Shown here: one piece after another, positions 28,619 through 38,006 of the stretch
Numbering within the stretch: the first letter of the stretch is position 1
Layout of the letters: each line of letters starts with the position of its first letter
Origin: Dictyobacter kobayashii
GTDB lineage: Bacteria > Chloroflexota > Ktedonobacteria > Ktedonobacterales > Ktedonobacteraceae
Direction: 5' to 3'
Length of the DNA stretch: 64,000 nt
Assembly (NCBI RefSeq): GCF_003967555.1
Contig: NZ_BIFS01000002.1
Span: 62,001 to 126,000 of the forward strand
The notes under the pieces: generated by a model
What the model was told of the DNA's origin: nothing
Databases searched by the model: none
The model's input: the letters and a program-made list of their open reading frames with translations, nothing else
Program-made: the position numbers and the translations under genes

Positions 28619-29185
28619 TTAGGTGAGCGGTTCAGCCTCTTTGACGTATCGATACAGAGTGGCACGGGAGATCCCAAGCGCAGCACAGATTTCGGGGATT
28701 GAATGGCTGTGATCAGTAAACATCTGTCGAGCCAGTGCAATTTTCCCGTTGGTCTTGGGCTTTCTGGGCCTCCCACCGACACGCCCTCTCGCCTTAGCCG
28801 CTGCTAACCCTGCGTTGGTTCGCTCACGAATGAGATCACGCTCAAATTCAGCAAGAGCACCCATCAGATGGAAGATAAGTTTTCCGCCAGGTGTGGTCGT
28901 ATCAATCTGCTCGGTGAGGCTGATGAACTCGATGCCGCGCTCGGTGAGACCTTTGAGCAACTCAATCAAATGGGTCAATGAACGCCCCGCCCGATCCAGT
29001 TTCCATACCACGAACGTATCTCCTGGCCGCACATATGCCAGAGCTTCATCCAATCCTTGGCGCTCGGCTTTCGAGCCAGTCATTTTGTCCAGAAACCATT
29101 TCTCGCAGCCAGCTTCTTTCAGAGCATCGATTTGCAACATCTCATGCTGTTCCTGTTTCGAGACACGTACATATCCAATCTTCAT
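28619..29185 (-). CDS. Serine resolvase/invertase of the transposon
   Basis: 188 residues from the ATG at 29185 (AAGGAAGAG upstream); the longer open frame upstream covers the res region. Resolvase domain with nucleophile Ser9 in YVRVSKQEQ, GDTFVVWKLDRAGRSLTHL and GRPRK; the C-terminal HTH is SIPEICAALGISRATLYRYV. It would resolve cointegrates at res. It is closely similar to the copy at 46007. Its stop codon lies inside the transposon terminal repeat, as in the other copy. Confidence 0.93.
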   Translation of the reverse strand: MKIGYVRVSKQEQHEMLQIDALKEAGCEKWFLDKMTGSKAERQGLDEALAYVRPGDTFVVWKLDRAGRSLTHLIELLKGLTERGIEFISLTEQIDTTTPGGKLIFHLMGALAEFERDLIRERTNAGLAAAKARGRVGGRPRKPKTNGKIALARQMFTDHSHSIPEICAALGISRATLYRYVKEAEPLT

Positions 29186-29310
29186 AAACTCTTCCTTTTG
29201 TCTCACATTTCCCGTCAAACGGGGGAGGTTTTGAGATTTGTCAAGAAACATTCTACGCATGCGGAAGGAGTGCGACAGCATGTAAAAAGGCTCACCGGAT
29301 TGTCTCATCA
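29186..29310 (-). promoter_or_regulatory. Candidate res site upstream of resolvase
   Basis: Blocks TGTCTCA, TTTCCCGTCAA, GTTTTGAGATT and ATGCGGAAGGAGTGCGACA recur in order upstream of the second resolvase (46574-46710), although this is non-coding. Conservation and position match a res recombination site overlapping the resolvase promoter. Confidence 0.55.
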
Positions 29311-29451
29311 AACGGACGGTTTTGAACCATCCTTTCGTTCTCTGCGCCCTGGTATTAAAGACGGTGTATACTCGAGCCGGAATAGAATTGACCGACCCCC
29401 AAGAAGGCGGTATTCTGAGGAAAATCAAAAACACAACCTCAGGAGACCGAC

Positions 29452-30702
29452 ATGCTCAGGAGTCAGACCGTGAATACAATACACGATTTACATCAACAAG
29501 GGAAGACGGTTCAGGAAATTGCCCAGAAATTGGAGATTTCGCGGACCACTGTGCGCAAATATCTTGCCCATCCAGAAGCGGTGATCCCGAAACCACGCCC
29601 GCCTCGGCCTTCAAAGCTTGATCCATTCAAAGAACAGATTACGCGTTGGGTGATGGAAGATCATTGCATCAATTGTGAAGTGATCTACGCACGATTACAG
29701 CCGATGGGGTACACCGGCGGGATCAGCATCTTGAAGGAGTTCGTCCATCCCCTCCGCCCGGTGGTGGCAGGACATGCGCCCGTGCAACGCTATGAAACCG
29801 AGCCAGGCCACCAGGTCCAATTTGATTGGGGCGAGTTCACGTATGAACAGGAAGGCATCATCCATAAATTCTATGGCTTTACCGCGGTGTTGGGCTATTC
29901 GCGCATGCGCTTTGTGACCTTTGTGAAGCGCTGCGATACTCCAACGCTCATTCGCTGCTTGATGGAGGCGTTTGAATACTTCGGAGGCCTGACCCGGTCT
30001 GCGCTGACTGACCGCATGAAAAGCGTGTTGCTCGAAATGCAGGAGAACAAACCTCGTTGGAATCCTCGCTTTGCTGACTTCATGGTCTCCATTGGGGTCA
30101 CCGCCCGCGTCTGCAAGCCTTACACCCCACAGACGAAAGGCAAGGTCGAGCGCACCGTGAGTTATGTGAAGCAGAGCTTTTGGGCCGGGGTGACTTTCAC
30201 CGATCTCGATGATCTCAATCGCCAGGCCCATCGCTGGTGTGAGCGCATCAATTCCCGCGTGCACCGCACGACTCATGCTCGCCCGGTCGATCGTTTGGAG
30301 GTGGAGAAGCTCCAGCCCTTGCCTCAAGCCTTTGCCTGGGAGCGCTTTGCCACCGAAGAACGCAAAGTCACCTGGGATGGCTATGTCTCCTACGATGGCG
30401 TGCTCTACGGGTTGCCAGGCACGCTGCATCTGGCCGGAACCACAGTGCAGGTTCGTGAACGCAAGGGTGTGCTCACGGTTTGGTCGCAGGGCCAAGAGGT
30501 GTTCGCCATCGAGAAGCGTCCTCGCTCACAAGAGAGTGTGCCGCATCCAGAGCAATGGACGGGTATTCCCTCAGCCTCGGCGATCCGACGAGCAGGAGCA
30601 CCCTTAGGCCACCAACAGCAGGCACCACAGGTGCAAAGCCGGGCCCTGGCCGAGTATGACCAGTATTGTGGCGTGTCGGCCGGAGCGGAGGTGGGAGCAT
30701 GA
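29452..30702 (+). CDS. istA: IS21-family transposase IstA
   Basis: N-terminal HTH (GKTVQEIAQKLEISRTTVRKY, in part), rve catalytic core with Asp in VQFDWGEF, Asp in SALTDRMKSV and Glu in TKGKVERTVSYVK, and the Mu-type C-terminal beta domain (RKVTWDGYVSYDGVLYGLPG). 416 residues, a usual length, apparently intact. Its stop overlaps the istB start (ATGA), the standard translational coupling. Confidence 0.95.
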   Translation: MLRSQTVNTIHDLHQQGKTVQEIAQKLEISRTTVRKYLAHPEAVIPKPRPPRPSKLDPFKEQITRWVMEDHCINCEVIYARLQPMGYTGGISILKEFVHPLRPVVAGHAPVQRYETEPGHQVQFDWGEFTYEQEGIIHKFYGFTAVLGYSRMRFVTFVKRCDTPTLIRCLMEAFEYFGGLTRSALTDRMKSVLLEMQENKPRWNPRFADFMVSIGVTARVCKPYTPQTKGKVERTVSYVKQSFWAGVTFTDLDDLNRQAHRWCERINSRVHRTTHARPVDRLEVEKLQPLPQAFAWERFATEERKVTWDGYVSYDGVLYGLPGTLHLAGTTVQVRERKGVLTVWSQGQEVFAIEKRPRSQESVPHPEQWTGIPSASAIRRAGAPLGHQQQAPQVQSRALAEYDQYCGVSAGAEVGA

Positions 30703-31493
30703 AGTCAATCACCGCGTACAAGCAACTGAACTTGACCCACCTGCAAACGGCGTTACCCCAGTTACTGGAAACGGCCCGGCGAGAACAATGGACGTATGAA
30801 ACCATGGTGGAGCGAGCCTTGGGCGCAGAGCTGGATGGCCGCGAGCAAAAAGCCACAGCTCGCCGTCTCAAGGCTGCACGCATTCCCAGCAAAAAAACGG
30901 TGGAGGGTTTCGATTTTTCGTTCCAACCCTCGCTCTCCGAGCGGCGCATCCGGGAGTTGGCCGATCTGTCCTTTGTGCGGACCTGCACCAATGTGATCTT
31001 TCTCGGCCCTCCGGGAACGGGCAAGACGCATTTGAGCCTGGCTCTAGCCAATCGGGCACTGGCAGAGGGACACAGCGTCCTGTTTACGACGCTGGCGGAA
31101 CTGGCTCAGTCCCTGGAGAGTGCCTCGCATCCTGGTCTCATGCGTCAGCGCCTGCGGCGCTACATTGCGCCCAGTTTGCTCATCATTGATGAGGTGGGCT
31201 ACACCAGGCTCACCGCCGAACAGGCTCATCACTTCTTTGAGTTGGTGGCAGCCCGCTATGAGCACGGCTCCATTATCCTGACGTCCAATACCAGCTTTAC
31301 TGGCTGGGGAGCGTTACTGGGGGATGAGGTACTGGCGACGGCTTTGCTTGACCGGCTCCTGCATCATGCAGAGGTCATCGCCATCAATGGGAGCAGTTAC
31401 CGCATGAAGGAGCGCCGAACAGAGAGCCGAACCCCCTCAACCTTGTCAGACACAGCACGACATGCCGCCGGCGATTTGCCCACCGGCGTGTAG
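30699..31493 (+). CDS. istB: IS21-family helper ATPase IstB
   Basis: AAA+ DnaC-like ATPase that loads IstA on target DNA. Walker A LGPPGTGKTH, Walker B LLIIDEVGY, sensor ILTSNTSF and the C-terminal LDRLLHHAEVIAINGSSYR. The ATG at 30699 is chosen because it overlaps the istA stop. Apparently intact, so this IS may be active. Confidence 0.95.
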   Translation: MKSITAYKQLNLTHLQTALPQLLETARREQWTYETMVERALGAELDGREQKATARRLKAARIPSKKTVEGFDFSFQPSLSERRIRELADLSFVRTCTNVIFLGPPGTGKTHLSLALANRALAEGHSVLFTTLAELAQSLESASHPGLMRQRLRRYIAPSLLIIDEVGYTRLTAEQAHHFFELVAARYEHGSIILTSNTSFTGWGALLGDEVLATALLDRLLHHAEVIAINGSSYRMKERRTESRTPSTLSDTARHAAGDLPTGV

Positions 31494-31685
31494 TCAACCG
31501 GCGTTCACGATGTCGGCGTTGGGATCGCCTGGATTCCGGCGCGGTTTGGTCGGCGTTTTCATCGCTGACGTTCTCAACGTTTGTTTTTTACCGTTCGTTT
31601 GATTGGGGCGACCAATTCCAAATCGGCTCGTCATGACACCGGCCTTGACACCTGGCAATTGTTGGGCCGAGAGAGCCCTATTTAC

Positions 31686-34298
31686 TTATTCCCACTTGCC
31701 CTCAAGCATCACGTGAGAGAAATGAGGCCCCCAGGTTGGTCCCCCTTTGTCCGCTAACACGACCTGATTTGACTGTTGCCAATAGATCGCTCCCACTTCG
31801 TAGGTTGCGACGTAGATGCCGAGCAAGTTACCCACGTCTGAACCTTGCCCTCGATAGAAGTAAACTCGTCCGTATCGATCTCCAACGATTGCCAGACGCC
31901 CATCAGGAGAGAAGGCCATGCTCGTGGCTTCCTGGACGTAAAGCAGTTGCCGAAGTTTGCGCCCGCTCCTGACCTCCCACAGTTGGACTGTTCCACCCTC
32001 CTCATTGTACATGAAATCCTCTGCGCTCGTGAGAGCCAAACGCCCATCAGGAGAGAAGGCTACACTCCCGACCGGCCATCTGTGCCGCAGGGTCCGCTGC
32101 AGTCGTCCATTGCTGACCTTTCGGAGCCGAGCTCCAAAATTTGAACCGATGAGGATCTGGCGTCCATCGGGGGAAAACGCTATGCTCCTAACCTGCTCTT
32201 CCCATAGTCGCTGCCAAATCATCTGTCCGCTCTCCACATTCCACAGCCGGATCCCATCACTTGTGTCTCCAGTGAGGATCAATTGTCCATCAGGAGAGAA
32301 CGCCACATTCGTGATCCACGATTTTTTGCGGTCCAGCAGGACCGGCTGTCCATGCTCGACTTCCCAGAGGTAGGCTACCTTATAGGAACCAGCGAGAACC
32401 CGTTGCCCATCAGGAGAAAACGCCACACTTGTTATCTTAGACGACCCGCTCCCTTGCAGCTTCCGAAGTTTGCGCCCACTGCTGACTTCCCAGAGGTGGA
32501 CGGACCCATTCTCTGAACCGGTAAGGGCTATTTGTCCATCAGGAGAAAAGGCCACAGATGTAATAAGGCTTGGATATTCCTCATCCCACGAGCATTCGCC
32601 CCCTCTACTCACCTCCCAGAGCCGGGCCACATTATCATCTGAACCTGTGAGCACCTGTTTCCCATCAGGAGAGAAGGCCACACTGGACACGCTCGTCATG
32701 GGACCGAAGCGTCGGATCTCCTCTCCACGCTCGACCTCCCAGAGATGGGCAGCCTTAGAGGAGCCGGTGAGCGCCAGTCGCCCATCGGGAGAAAACGCCA
32801 CACTCTTTCCAGTATATTTAAGACCTACCAGTTGCCGCCCACTCTCGACTTCCCAGAGGTGGACGGCAAGGTAGGAGCCAGTGAGCGCCAACCGTCCATC
32901 GGGAGAAAACGCCACACTGATGATCCCTCCTATCGTGTGGCTTTGCAGTTTTCCTACTTCTCGCCCGCTCTCGACCTCCCATAGTTGGGCTCCCTGATAC
33001 TGTGTGCCGATAAGGGCCAGCCGTCCATCAGGAGAAAACGCTACACTGATGACGCAACCTAAAGCAAGCCACCGCCTCCGTTCGCTTCCGTTCTCAACCT
33101 CCCATAGTTGGGCTCCCTGGTACTGTGTGCCGATAAGGGCCAGTCGTCCATCGGGAGAAAACGCTACACTGGTAACACGACCTGACGTGTCCCATTGACG
33201 CACTTTGCACCTGCTCTCCATGGCCCAGAGTCTGACTATTCCTGAATCTGTGCCTGTGAGCATCAGTTGCCCATCAGGGGAAAACGCTGCGCTCGTAACC
33301 CTTATTGTATCGCCTTGTAGTCGCGGCAGCTCGCGCCCGCTCTCTACGTCCCAGAACTGAACCCCAGATGAGTAGGAGCTTGTGAGCATCAGTTGTCCAT
33401 TGGGGGAAAATGCCACATGCACGAGCAAAGATTCACCTACTGGCGGTTGCCACTCATGCTCCCATTCTGGACCGAGAAGATAGAGACGTAAACCCAAGAG
33501 ATCTTCGACCCCCACTTTGCAGGTCAGCCGTAGCCACCTGGTAGGTTCCTCCTGGATGGTCAGAAGAGAGCCAGCTTCGACTGAGCGATTGTAGAGTTGT
33601 TGATAAAAGAGGTCTGGCAGGATCTCTGGCCACCAGGTGACGTCCTTAGGCGTACGCTGGGATTGAGATGCTGGTAGTCCTCTGGCAAGGGTGTCGCGGT
33701 CTCCATAGACCCTTTTTCTTTCCTGCTGTAGCCGCAGGGACCGAAGAGAAGAGCATGCAGAGGGTTTCTTTTGGCTCATATCTGTGCCTATGATGGGGGT
33801 GGTAAGCAGGGAACTTTCCAGGCTCATCCAGTGGTCGAGTTGCTCGAGCAACTCGCTGTACTCTTGAAAACCGAGCCAGCCCAGATAGTGGCGAATGCTT
33901 TGTACCTGCTCTCGACATTCGTGGTAACCTATTCGCAAGGTGCGTTGCGAAAGCGTATCCAGTGTCCAACAAGCAGAGAACAGGCGTTGTGCTGCCTCAG
34001 CTACCAGGACCTTGCTCTGAATGCCTGCCGCCTGGACGAGCTGCTGACCAAACTGACGAGACGTTGAACTGAGCTGCACCCTCTCGCCTGTCATCTCTTC
34101 AAACAACTCTAGCGCTTGCAATTGATGGCAAGCTCGCTTGAGCAGCTCGGATGTTCCCTCTGGCTCGCCCATTCCCACAGCTAATCCTAGCAACCAGAGC
34201 GGAATGGTGGTCCCTTCCGGGTAAAACGAGGCTAGCAGAAAGAGCATTCGCTCCTGTTCGCAGATCACTTTGTCCCATCTCTCCTGTAACGGTAGCAT
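31686..34298 (-). CDS. WD40 double-propeller protein (STAND-type lacking NB-ARC)
   Basis: Residues 1-180 look like the winged-helix and helical region that follows NB-ARC in STAND NTPases (LFLLASFYPEGTTIPLWLLGLA); the NTPase itself is missing. Residues about 285-860 hold 13 or 14 WD40 blades with the core VAFSPDGRLALTG, enough for two seven-bladed propellers. Two consecutive blades share ALIGTQYQGAQLWEVE nearly exactly in DNA (about 33000-33150), a recent duplication. Such proteins sense ligands or act as scaffolds; without the P-loop it cannot be a nucleotide switch alone. Cargo of the damaged transposon. Confidence 0.85.
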   Translation of the reverse strand: MLPLQERWDKVICEQERMLFLLASFYPEGTTIPLWLLGLAVGMGEPEGTSELLKRACHQLQALELFEEMTGERVQLSSTSRQFGQQLVQAAGIQSKVLVAEAAQRLFSACWTLDTLSQRTLRIGYHECREQVQSIRHYLGWLGFQEYSELLEQLDHWMSLESSLLTTPIIGTDMSQKKPSACSSLRSLRLQQERKRVYGDRDTLARGLPASQSQRTPKDVTWWPEILPDLFYQQLYNRSVEAGSLLTIQEEPTRWLRLTCKVGVEDLLGLRLYLLGPEWEHEWQPPVGESLLVHVAFSPNGQLMLTSSYSSGVQFWDVESGRELPRLQGDTIRVTSAAFSPDGQLMLTGTDSGIVRLWAMESRCKVRQWDTSGRVTSVAFSPDGRLALIGTQYQGAQLWEVENGSERRRWLALGCVISVAFSPDGRLALIGTQYQGAQLWEVESGREVGKLQSHTIGGIISVAFSPDGRLALTGSYLAVHLWEVESGRQLVGLKYTGKSVAFSPDGRLALTGSSKAAHLWEVERGEEIRRFGPMTSVSSVAFSPDGKQVLTGSDDNVARLWEVSRGGECSWDEEYPSLITSVAFSPDGQIALTGSENGSVHLWEVSSGRKLRKLQGSGSSKITSVAFSPDGQRVLAGSYKVAYLWEVEHGQPVLLDRKKSWITNVAFSPDGQLILTGDTSDGIRLWNVESGQMIWQRLWEEQVRSIAFSPDGRQILIGSNFGARLRKVSNGRLQRTLRHRWPVGSVAFSPDGRLALTSAEDFMYNEEGGTVQLWEVRSGRKLRQLLYVQEATSMAFSPDGRLAIVGDRYGRVYFYRGQGSDVGNLLGIYVATYEVGAIYWQQSNQVVLADKGGPTWGPHFSHVMLEGKWE

Positions 34299-34400
34299 CG
34301 CGTGGTTCCATCCTTTCCCAACAGTATTGCAAAGACCAAGAAGCGGACCAGGATTTCCGCGAAATTTTCTCCCACAAAGAATTGTCCAGAAATCCTGGCC

Positions 34401-35012
34401 CTATTCCAAGTATCCCGCTATGATCTCAGTCACTTTCACCTGCGATCTATAGAATTGGCAGATAGTGGGATGAACGGGATCAAAAAGCACTGGATGCGTA
34501 CTCTTTAATGGACAGGCAACGTAATTTGCCTTGCTCGTAGATACCCTCCTGGTATAACGTTGTTGGGTCTCTGGATGATGCCATACGAATTCAAGCCAGT
34601 GCATCAAATCGCCATCTTTGTCTATCCTGGCCTCACAGTCTATCACTGTTGCGGTTGCCTCCACTCCATACTGTGTGAACCAGGCATGAAAGCCAGGCTG
34701 CAGGACAGCGGTGAAATCGCGCCTCTTTATAACATAAATAAATATCGGAACACCAATAAACGACACGATGAAGGTTGCTGTAAGGATGTAAGGTTGAAGT
34801 GTGAAAGGGAGGAAGATAACTTCAAAGATAATTGCAAGGCCAAGAACAATGCCGAATGGGAATGGCAGGAGATATGGGAGGCTCTGTAGAAAACTCTCCT
34901 GTTCAAGCCGTTTATTCAAAGCTATCCAATCTCTTTGTTTCGCCTTATCCCAGGGCAGGTCAAACATATCTGTTCTCCCACTCATTTTCTCTCTCACCGT
35001 TGTCACAGGCAA
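34401..35012 (-). CDS. Membrane protein of DUF3592-like type
   Basis: 203 residues with two TM helices (about 50-72 and 76-95), then a soluble domain: VEATATVIDCEARIDKDGDLMHW...FVWHHPETQQRYTRRV...VLFDPVHPTICQFY. The pattern 'a-T-a-V-x-(9)-D...V-x-Y-DP-x-P' is that of DUF3592-like proteins. Function unknown. Same strand as the WD40 gene and the TniA-B chimera, so it travels as transposon cargo. Confidence 0.7.
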   Translation of the reverse strand: MPVTTVREKMSGRTDMFDLPWDKAKQRDWIALNKRLEQESFLQSLPYLLPFPFGIVLGLAIIFEVIFLPFTLQPYILTATFIVSFIGVPIFIYVIKRRDFTAVLQPGFHAWFTQYGVEATATVIDCEARIDKDGDLMHWLEFVWHHPETQQRYTRRVSTSKANYVACPLKSTHPVLFDPVHPTICQFYRSQVKVTEIIAGYLE

Positions 35013-35085
35013 CGAACATTTTGCTATTCATCAGTTTGTCGTAAGAACCGAACGATTTTGAGACACCTCATCAGGAGAGCACTCC

Positions 35086-35850
35086 TCAACCTGGTCCAAT
35101 GATCAGATTCTGTTGTGCTGTCTCGACGACATCTTTGGTTACCACCTGTGTCTGGTTCGCCACCAGGATATGTTCCACCTGAAGCATCAGGCGTTCAATC
35201 AAACGAATATTTCCTCTCGTAATACGCAGAATGGTCGCAACAGCATCTTTATCAGTAAAGTCATCGGAAGGTACCTTGACACGATCCGTCAGGTAGGGTT
35301 TGGCCGGGTTGCCTGCTTCGTTCAAAAGCCACACGTCCAGTGGAGTATGGTCTGCCTGCCACATCGCATTGGCGTGTGTGGCCTCTCGTCGATAGAGCAA
35401 ATCAAACGCTTCTCGGTAAGCAGCAGCGCCTTGATGGGCAAGGATCAGAAGGGCTGGATCAATACTTTTGATAATCTGGCGAACTCGCTCGTAGCTCGGT
35501 GGTTTCCATCCCTGGGTCTGGGCAATCTCTCTCACCTGGCGACGAATAGCAGCCGCTGAACGTGGAGGAGTCTGCAAAGCCAATCCTTCGACCAGGACAA
35601 TTGCTTGATCTGGGAGCTTCCGAGATTTGCCCTTATCTGAGCGCGTGGTAGTCGTGAGCCCAGCCAGCCCCTTCTCTCGATAACGCTTGATCCAGAGTTG
35701 GGTGGTACTCGGTGGAATCTGATGGGTACGAGCCACTTGTGCTTGAGAGACATGTTTCTCTAAAGCTGGACGGATGATCTTCAAACGTTCAAGCGCTTGT
35801 GTTCTTTGGGCCTCTGAGAGAGCCGTAAGTGGTAACGCTGCTTGCGCCAT
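35086..35850 (-). pseudogene. TniA-TniB chimera from an internal deletion
   Basis: Residues 1-about 185 match the N-terminal HTH region and first catalytic motif (QADHTPLDV) of TniA; from SDDFTDKDAVATILRITRGN the sequence is the last 65-70 residues of TniB, ending QNLIIGPG. The join (KPYLT/DRVKVPSDD) is in frame. Compared with the intact pair at 49576-51928, the C-terminal part of tniA and most of tniB are missing. It lacks the second Asp and Glu of the transposase and the ATPase P-loop, so it has no transposition activity; it keeps DNA-binding HTH domains. Confidence 0.9.
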
Positions 35851-35904
35851 ACATCCGTTCCCTCACTCATGGAAAGCACGAACTATACTATTTCTCTCAG
35901 TATA

Positions 35905-36120
35905 CCTCATCAGCGCGCTCTGTGAAACTCTGGAGGTCTCGGTGAGTGGATATTATGCTTGGAAGAAACGTCCGATGAGGCGGCATCAGCAGGAAGATCA
36001 CTCTCTGGCTGAACAGATCCAGACAGCCTATGTAGCGCATCGGGAAGTCTATGGGAGCCCGCGGTTGTATGTGGAACTGCAGAACCAAGGGATCCGCTGC
36101 CGAAAAATGGCTAGTCCACC
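35905..36120 (+). pseudogene. IS3 OrfB N-terminal fragment
   Basis: LISALCETLEVSVSGYYAWK, then RPMRRHQQEDHSLAEQIQTA and HREVYGSPRLYVELQNQG: the HTH_21 region of an IS3 OrfB, without the catalytic domain and without its own start. It replaces the right end of the damaged transposon. Confidence 0.82.
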
Positions 36121-36359
36121 TGAAAGAGTAAATTGAGGAGAGGTTTGCTGGCCATTTCCTTTAAATTGCTGGCGAGTGGGAACCAAGTTTGACATTTTTT
36201 CCTGTGTAGTGGATGAACTGGCAGCAGTTGGAGGCTTAGAAGTAGATGGCGGTGGCGTATTTACAGGGCAATCGCATCTAAAAAGAGGCCAGGCAACTAC
36301 TACGCTCACTGGCCTCTCATTTTCTCTGGAAAGACACTAACGATCAGATTCCGACCGTG

Positions 36360-37616
36360 CTATTCGCTCTTACTTGCTGGCTGAAGGTCTGCTATTTTCC
36401 AGATGGGAGAACAGATTAGCCACAAACAGGAGAGGCAAACGCCCCCAGCTCCAAGAAAGAGTGTTGCGCGCAGACCAATTACTGTGCCGAGAAAACCACC
36501 AAGCAGGGAGGAAAAGGCGACGACACCGCCAGCAATAAAGCGTATTGTGGCATTGACCCGTCCTTGTAAATGGTTAGGAGTCCTGATCTGACGCAGACTC
36601 AGCTGGTTAATATGGTAGATGAGATCCATTCCCCCCATCAGAAAGCGTCCGGCGATGAACATGGGGATGACGAGCCACAGCGAACCATTAGCCAGCGGGA
36701 TCAGCAGAGCGCCCAGTCCTTCCAGGCAGACGGCTCCCACTATCGCGCGCCCGATGCCGAACCATTTGGCTGCTGGAGTGGCCGCGAACGAGCCAACCAG
36801 CGCTCCGACGCTCCCCCCTGCTATTGTCAGTCCCAGGAGTGCTGGACTCATATGCAGTTCGCTAATAGCATAGAGGGTAAAGACCGTGTATGACAGAATA
36901 TTGAAGAAGTTCAGGCTTGCATTGCAGCTTGCGATGGCACGCAGGACTGGATTGCGCCCAACAACCTGTAGCCCTTCCCCGATTTGTGACCAGATGCTCG
37001 CCTGCCCCTTTCCAGCGGACTGCGCTGGTTCGCCTCGCCGAATGAGCCCCAAACACAGGGCTGAAACCAGGAAAGAAACAACGTCGGCAACGATCGCGAG
37101 AGGGGCAGTCATTACCTGAACCAGCGTACCCGCGATCCCAGGACCTGCCACTTCCGCGAAGGCCCCGCTGGCTTCTAGCTTACTATTCCCCTCCACCACC
37201 TCCTCTGTTTCTATCAGCGTTGGCAGGTAAGATTGGTAGGCCACACCAAAGAAGACGGTCAGGATGCCTACCAGAAAATTGATCACGTAGAGGTACTCGA
37301 TCTGCAAGATCCCAAGTAGTGCCATGAGCGGAACAACACTGAGCAGGAGCGCCTGCCCAATGTCGCTGATGAGCAGCAGCGTGCGTCGAGGAAACCGATC
37401 AACCCATACCCCTACAAAGAGGCTTACCAGGAGCATCGGGATATATCCAGTTGCCCCAAGGATGCCCACCTGCATGGGGGTCGCATGCAGCGTCAGGATC
37501 GCGGTAAGAGGCAAAGCTAGCAAGGTCACCTGGCTTCCCATAAGGGAAATAGTCTCGCCAGCCCAAAGTTTAAGAAAGTCGGCGTGCCGCCACAGTCCGG
37601 AATGTCGCAAAAACAT
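36360..37616 (-). CDS. MFS exporter (MFS_3 / macrolide-efflux-like)
   Basis: 418 residues, 12 predicted TM helices, typical start FLRHSGLWRHADFLKLWAGETISLMGSQVT and loop motif VWVDRFPRRTLLLISD between helices 2 and 3 (both shortened here). This pattern is that of the MFS_3 'enterobactin exporter/macrolide efflux' group, which pumps out hydrophobic small molecules using the proton gradient. No regulator is adjacent. Complete, with a normal length. Confidence 0.9.
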   Translation of the reverse strand: MFLRHSGLWRHADFLKLWAGETISLMGSQVTLLALPLTAILTLHATPMQVGILGATGYIPMLLVSLFVGVWVDRFPRRTLLLISDIGQALLLSVVPLMALLGILQIEYLYVINFLVGILTVFFGVAYQSYLPTLIETEEVVEGNSKLEASGAFAEVAGPGIAGTLVQVMTAPLAIVADVVSFLVSALCLGLIRRGEPAQSAGKGQASIWSQIGEGLQVVGRNPVLRAIASCNASLNFFNILSYTVFTLYAISELHMSPALLGLTIAGGSVGALVGSFAATPAAKWFGIGRAIVGAVCLEGLGALLIPLANGSLWLVIPMFIAGRFLMGGMDLIYHINQLSLRQIRTPNHLQGRVNATIRFIAGGVVAFSSLLGGFLGTVIGLRATLFLGAGGVCLSCLWLICSPIWKIADLQPASKSE

Positions 37617-38006
37617 GACAAAAACTCCCTTGTTTCAACGAAAAAAGTTCTACGGAGAAATGGGGGTCTGGCTCATGGACAAAAGGAAGAGCATTTGCGA
37701 GTTAGACGCGGCTTACTTTGCGCCTCTGTACCATGAGTGCCCCTGGAGAAGTGAAAATGGGAGCATCTCACTCAATCTGGACTGCCGGAGAGTATAAGGA
37801 GAGGTGAATTGTCAGGAAGATCGTATGGTGTGAAAAACTGATCAAAAGAGCGTAACCCGGCATATCTCACGCCTATATTCATGACGAGGTACCTCTTTCT
37901 TGTTCTATTGGGCTGTATTTTCTCGCAATCGGAACAGCCCGTTAGTGATTATAACCCAGGCATCAGTCTGCCGTCAAATGTGCATTTTGTCCCAGAGCAA
38001 TCGCCT
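37617..38006. other. Intergenic region, no gene recognised
   Basis: Sequence upstream of the MFS gene and downstream of the ISAs1 fragment. Open frames here are antisense shadows. Nothing else seen. Confidence 0.4.

Larger units (their letters stand above)
29365..31638 (+). mobile_element. IS21-family insertion sequence
   Basis: Imperfect terminal inverted repeats: left GTGTATACTCGAGCCG with AATTGACCGACCCC, right (complement) GTGTCATGACGAGCCG with AATTGGTCGCCCC. They enclose istA and istB. A clear target duplication was not found. It is inserted between the resolvase and the WD40 gene of the host transposon. Confidence 0.85.
28581..35900. mobile_element. Damaged TniA/TniB/resolvase transposon with WD40 cargo
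   Basis: The left end at 28581 begins TGTAAATTTTGG and matches the terminal repeat of the intact transposon at 45970 over about 48 bp. Inside are a near-identical serine resolvase, a shared res-like region, a WD40 gene, a membrane gene and a TniA-TniB chimera. An IS21 sits inside the left part and an IS3 fragment replaces the right end near 35900. It is probably immobile: no complete TniA or TniB and only one terminus. Confidence 0.8.

Noticed and set aside
29186..29434. N-terminal 83-residue extension of the resolvase frame
   Set aside because: It overlaps the res-like block and IS21 end; the internal ATG with a good ribosome-binding site gives the standard resolvase start.
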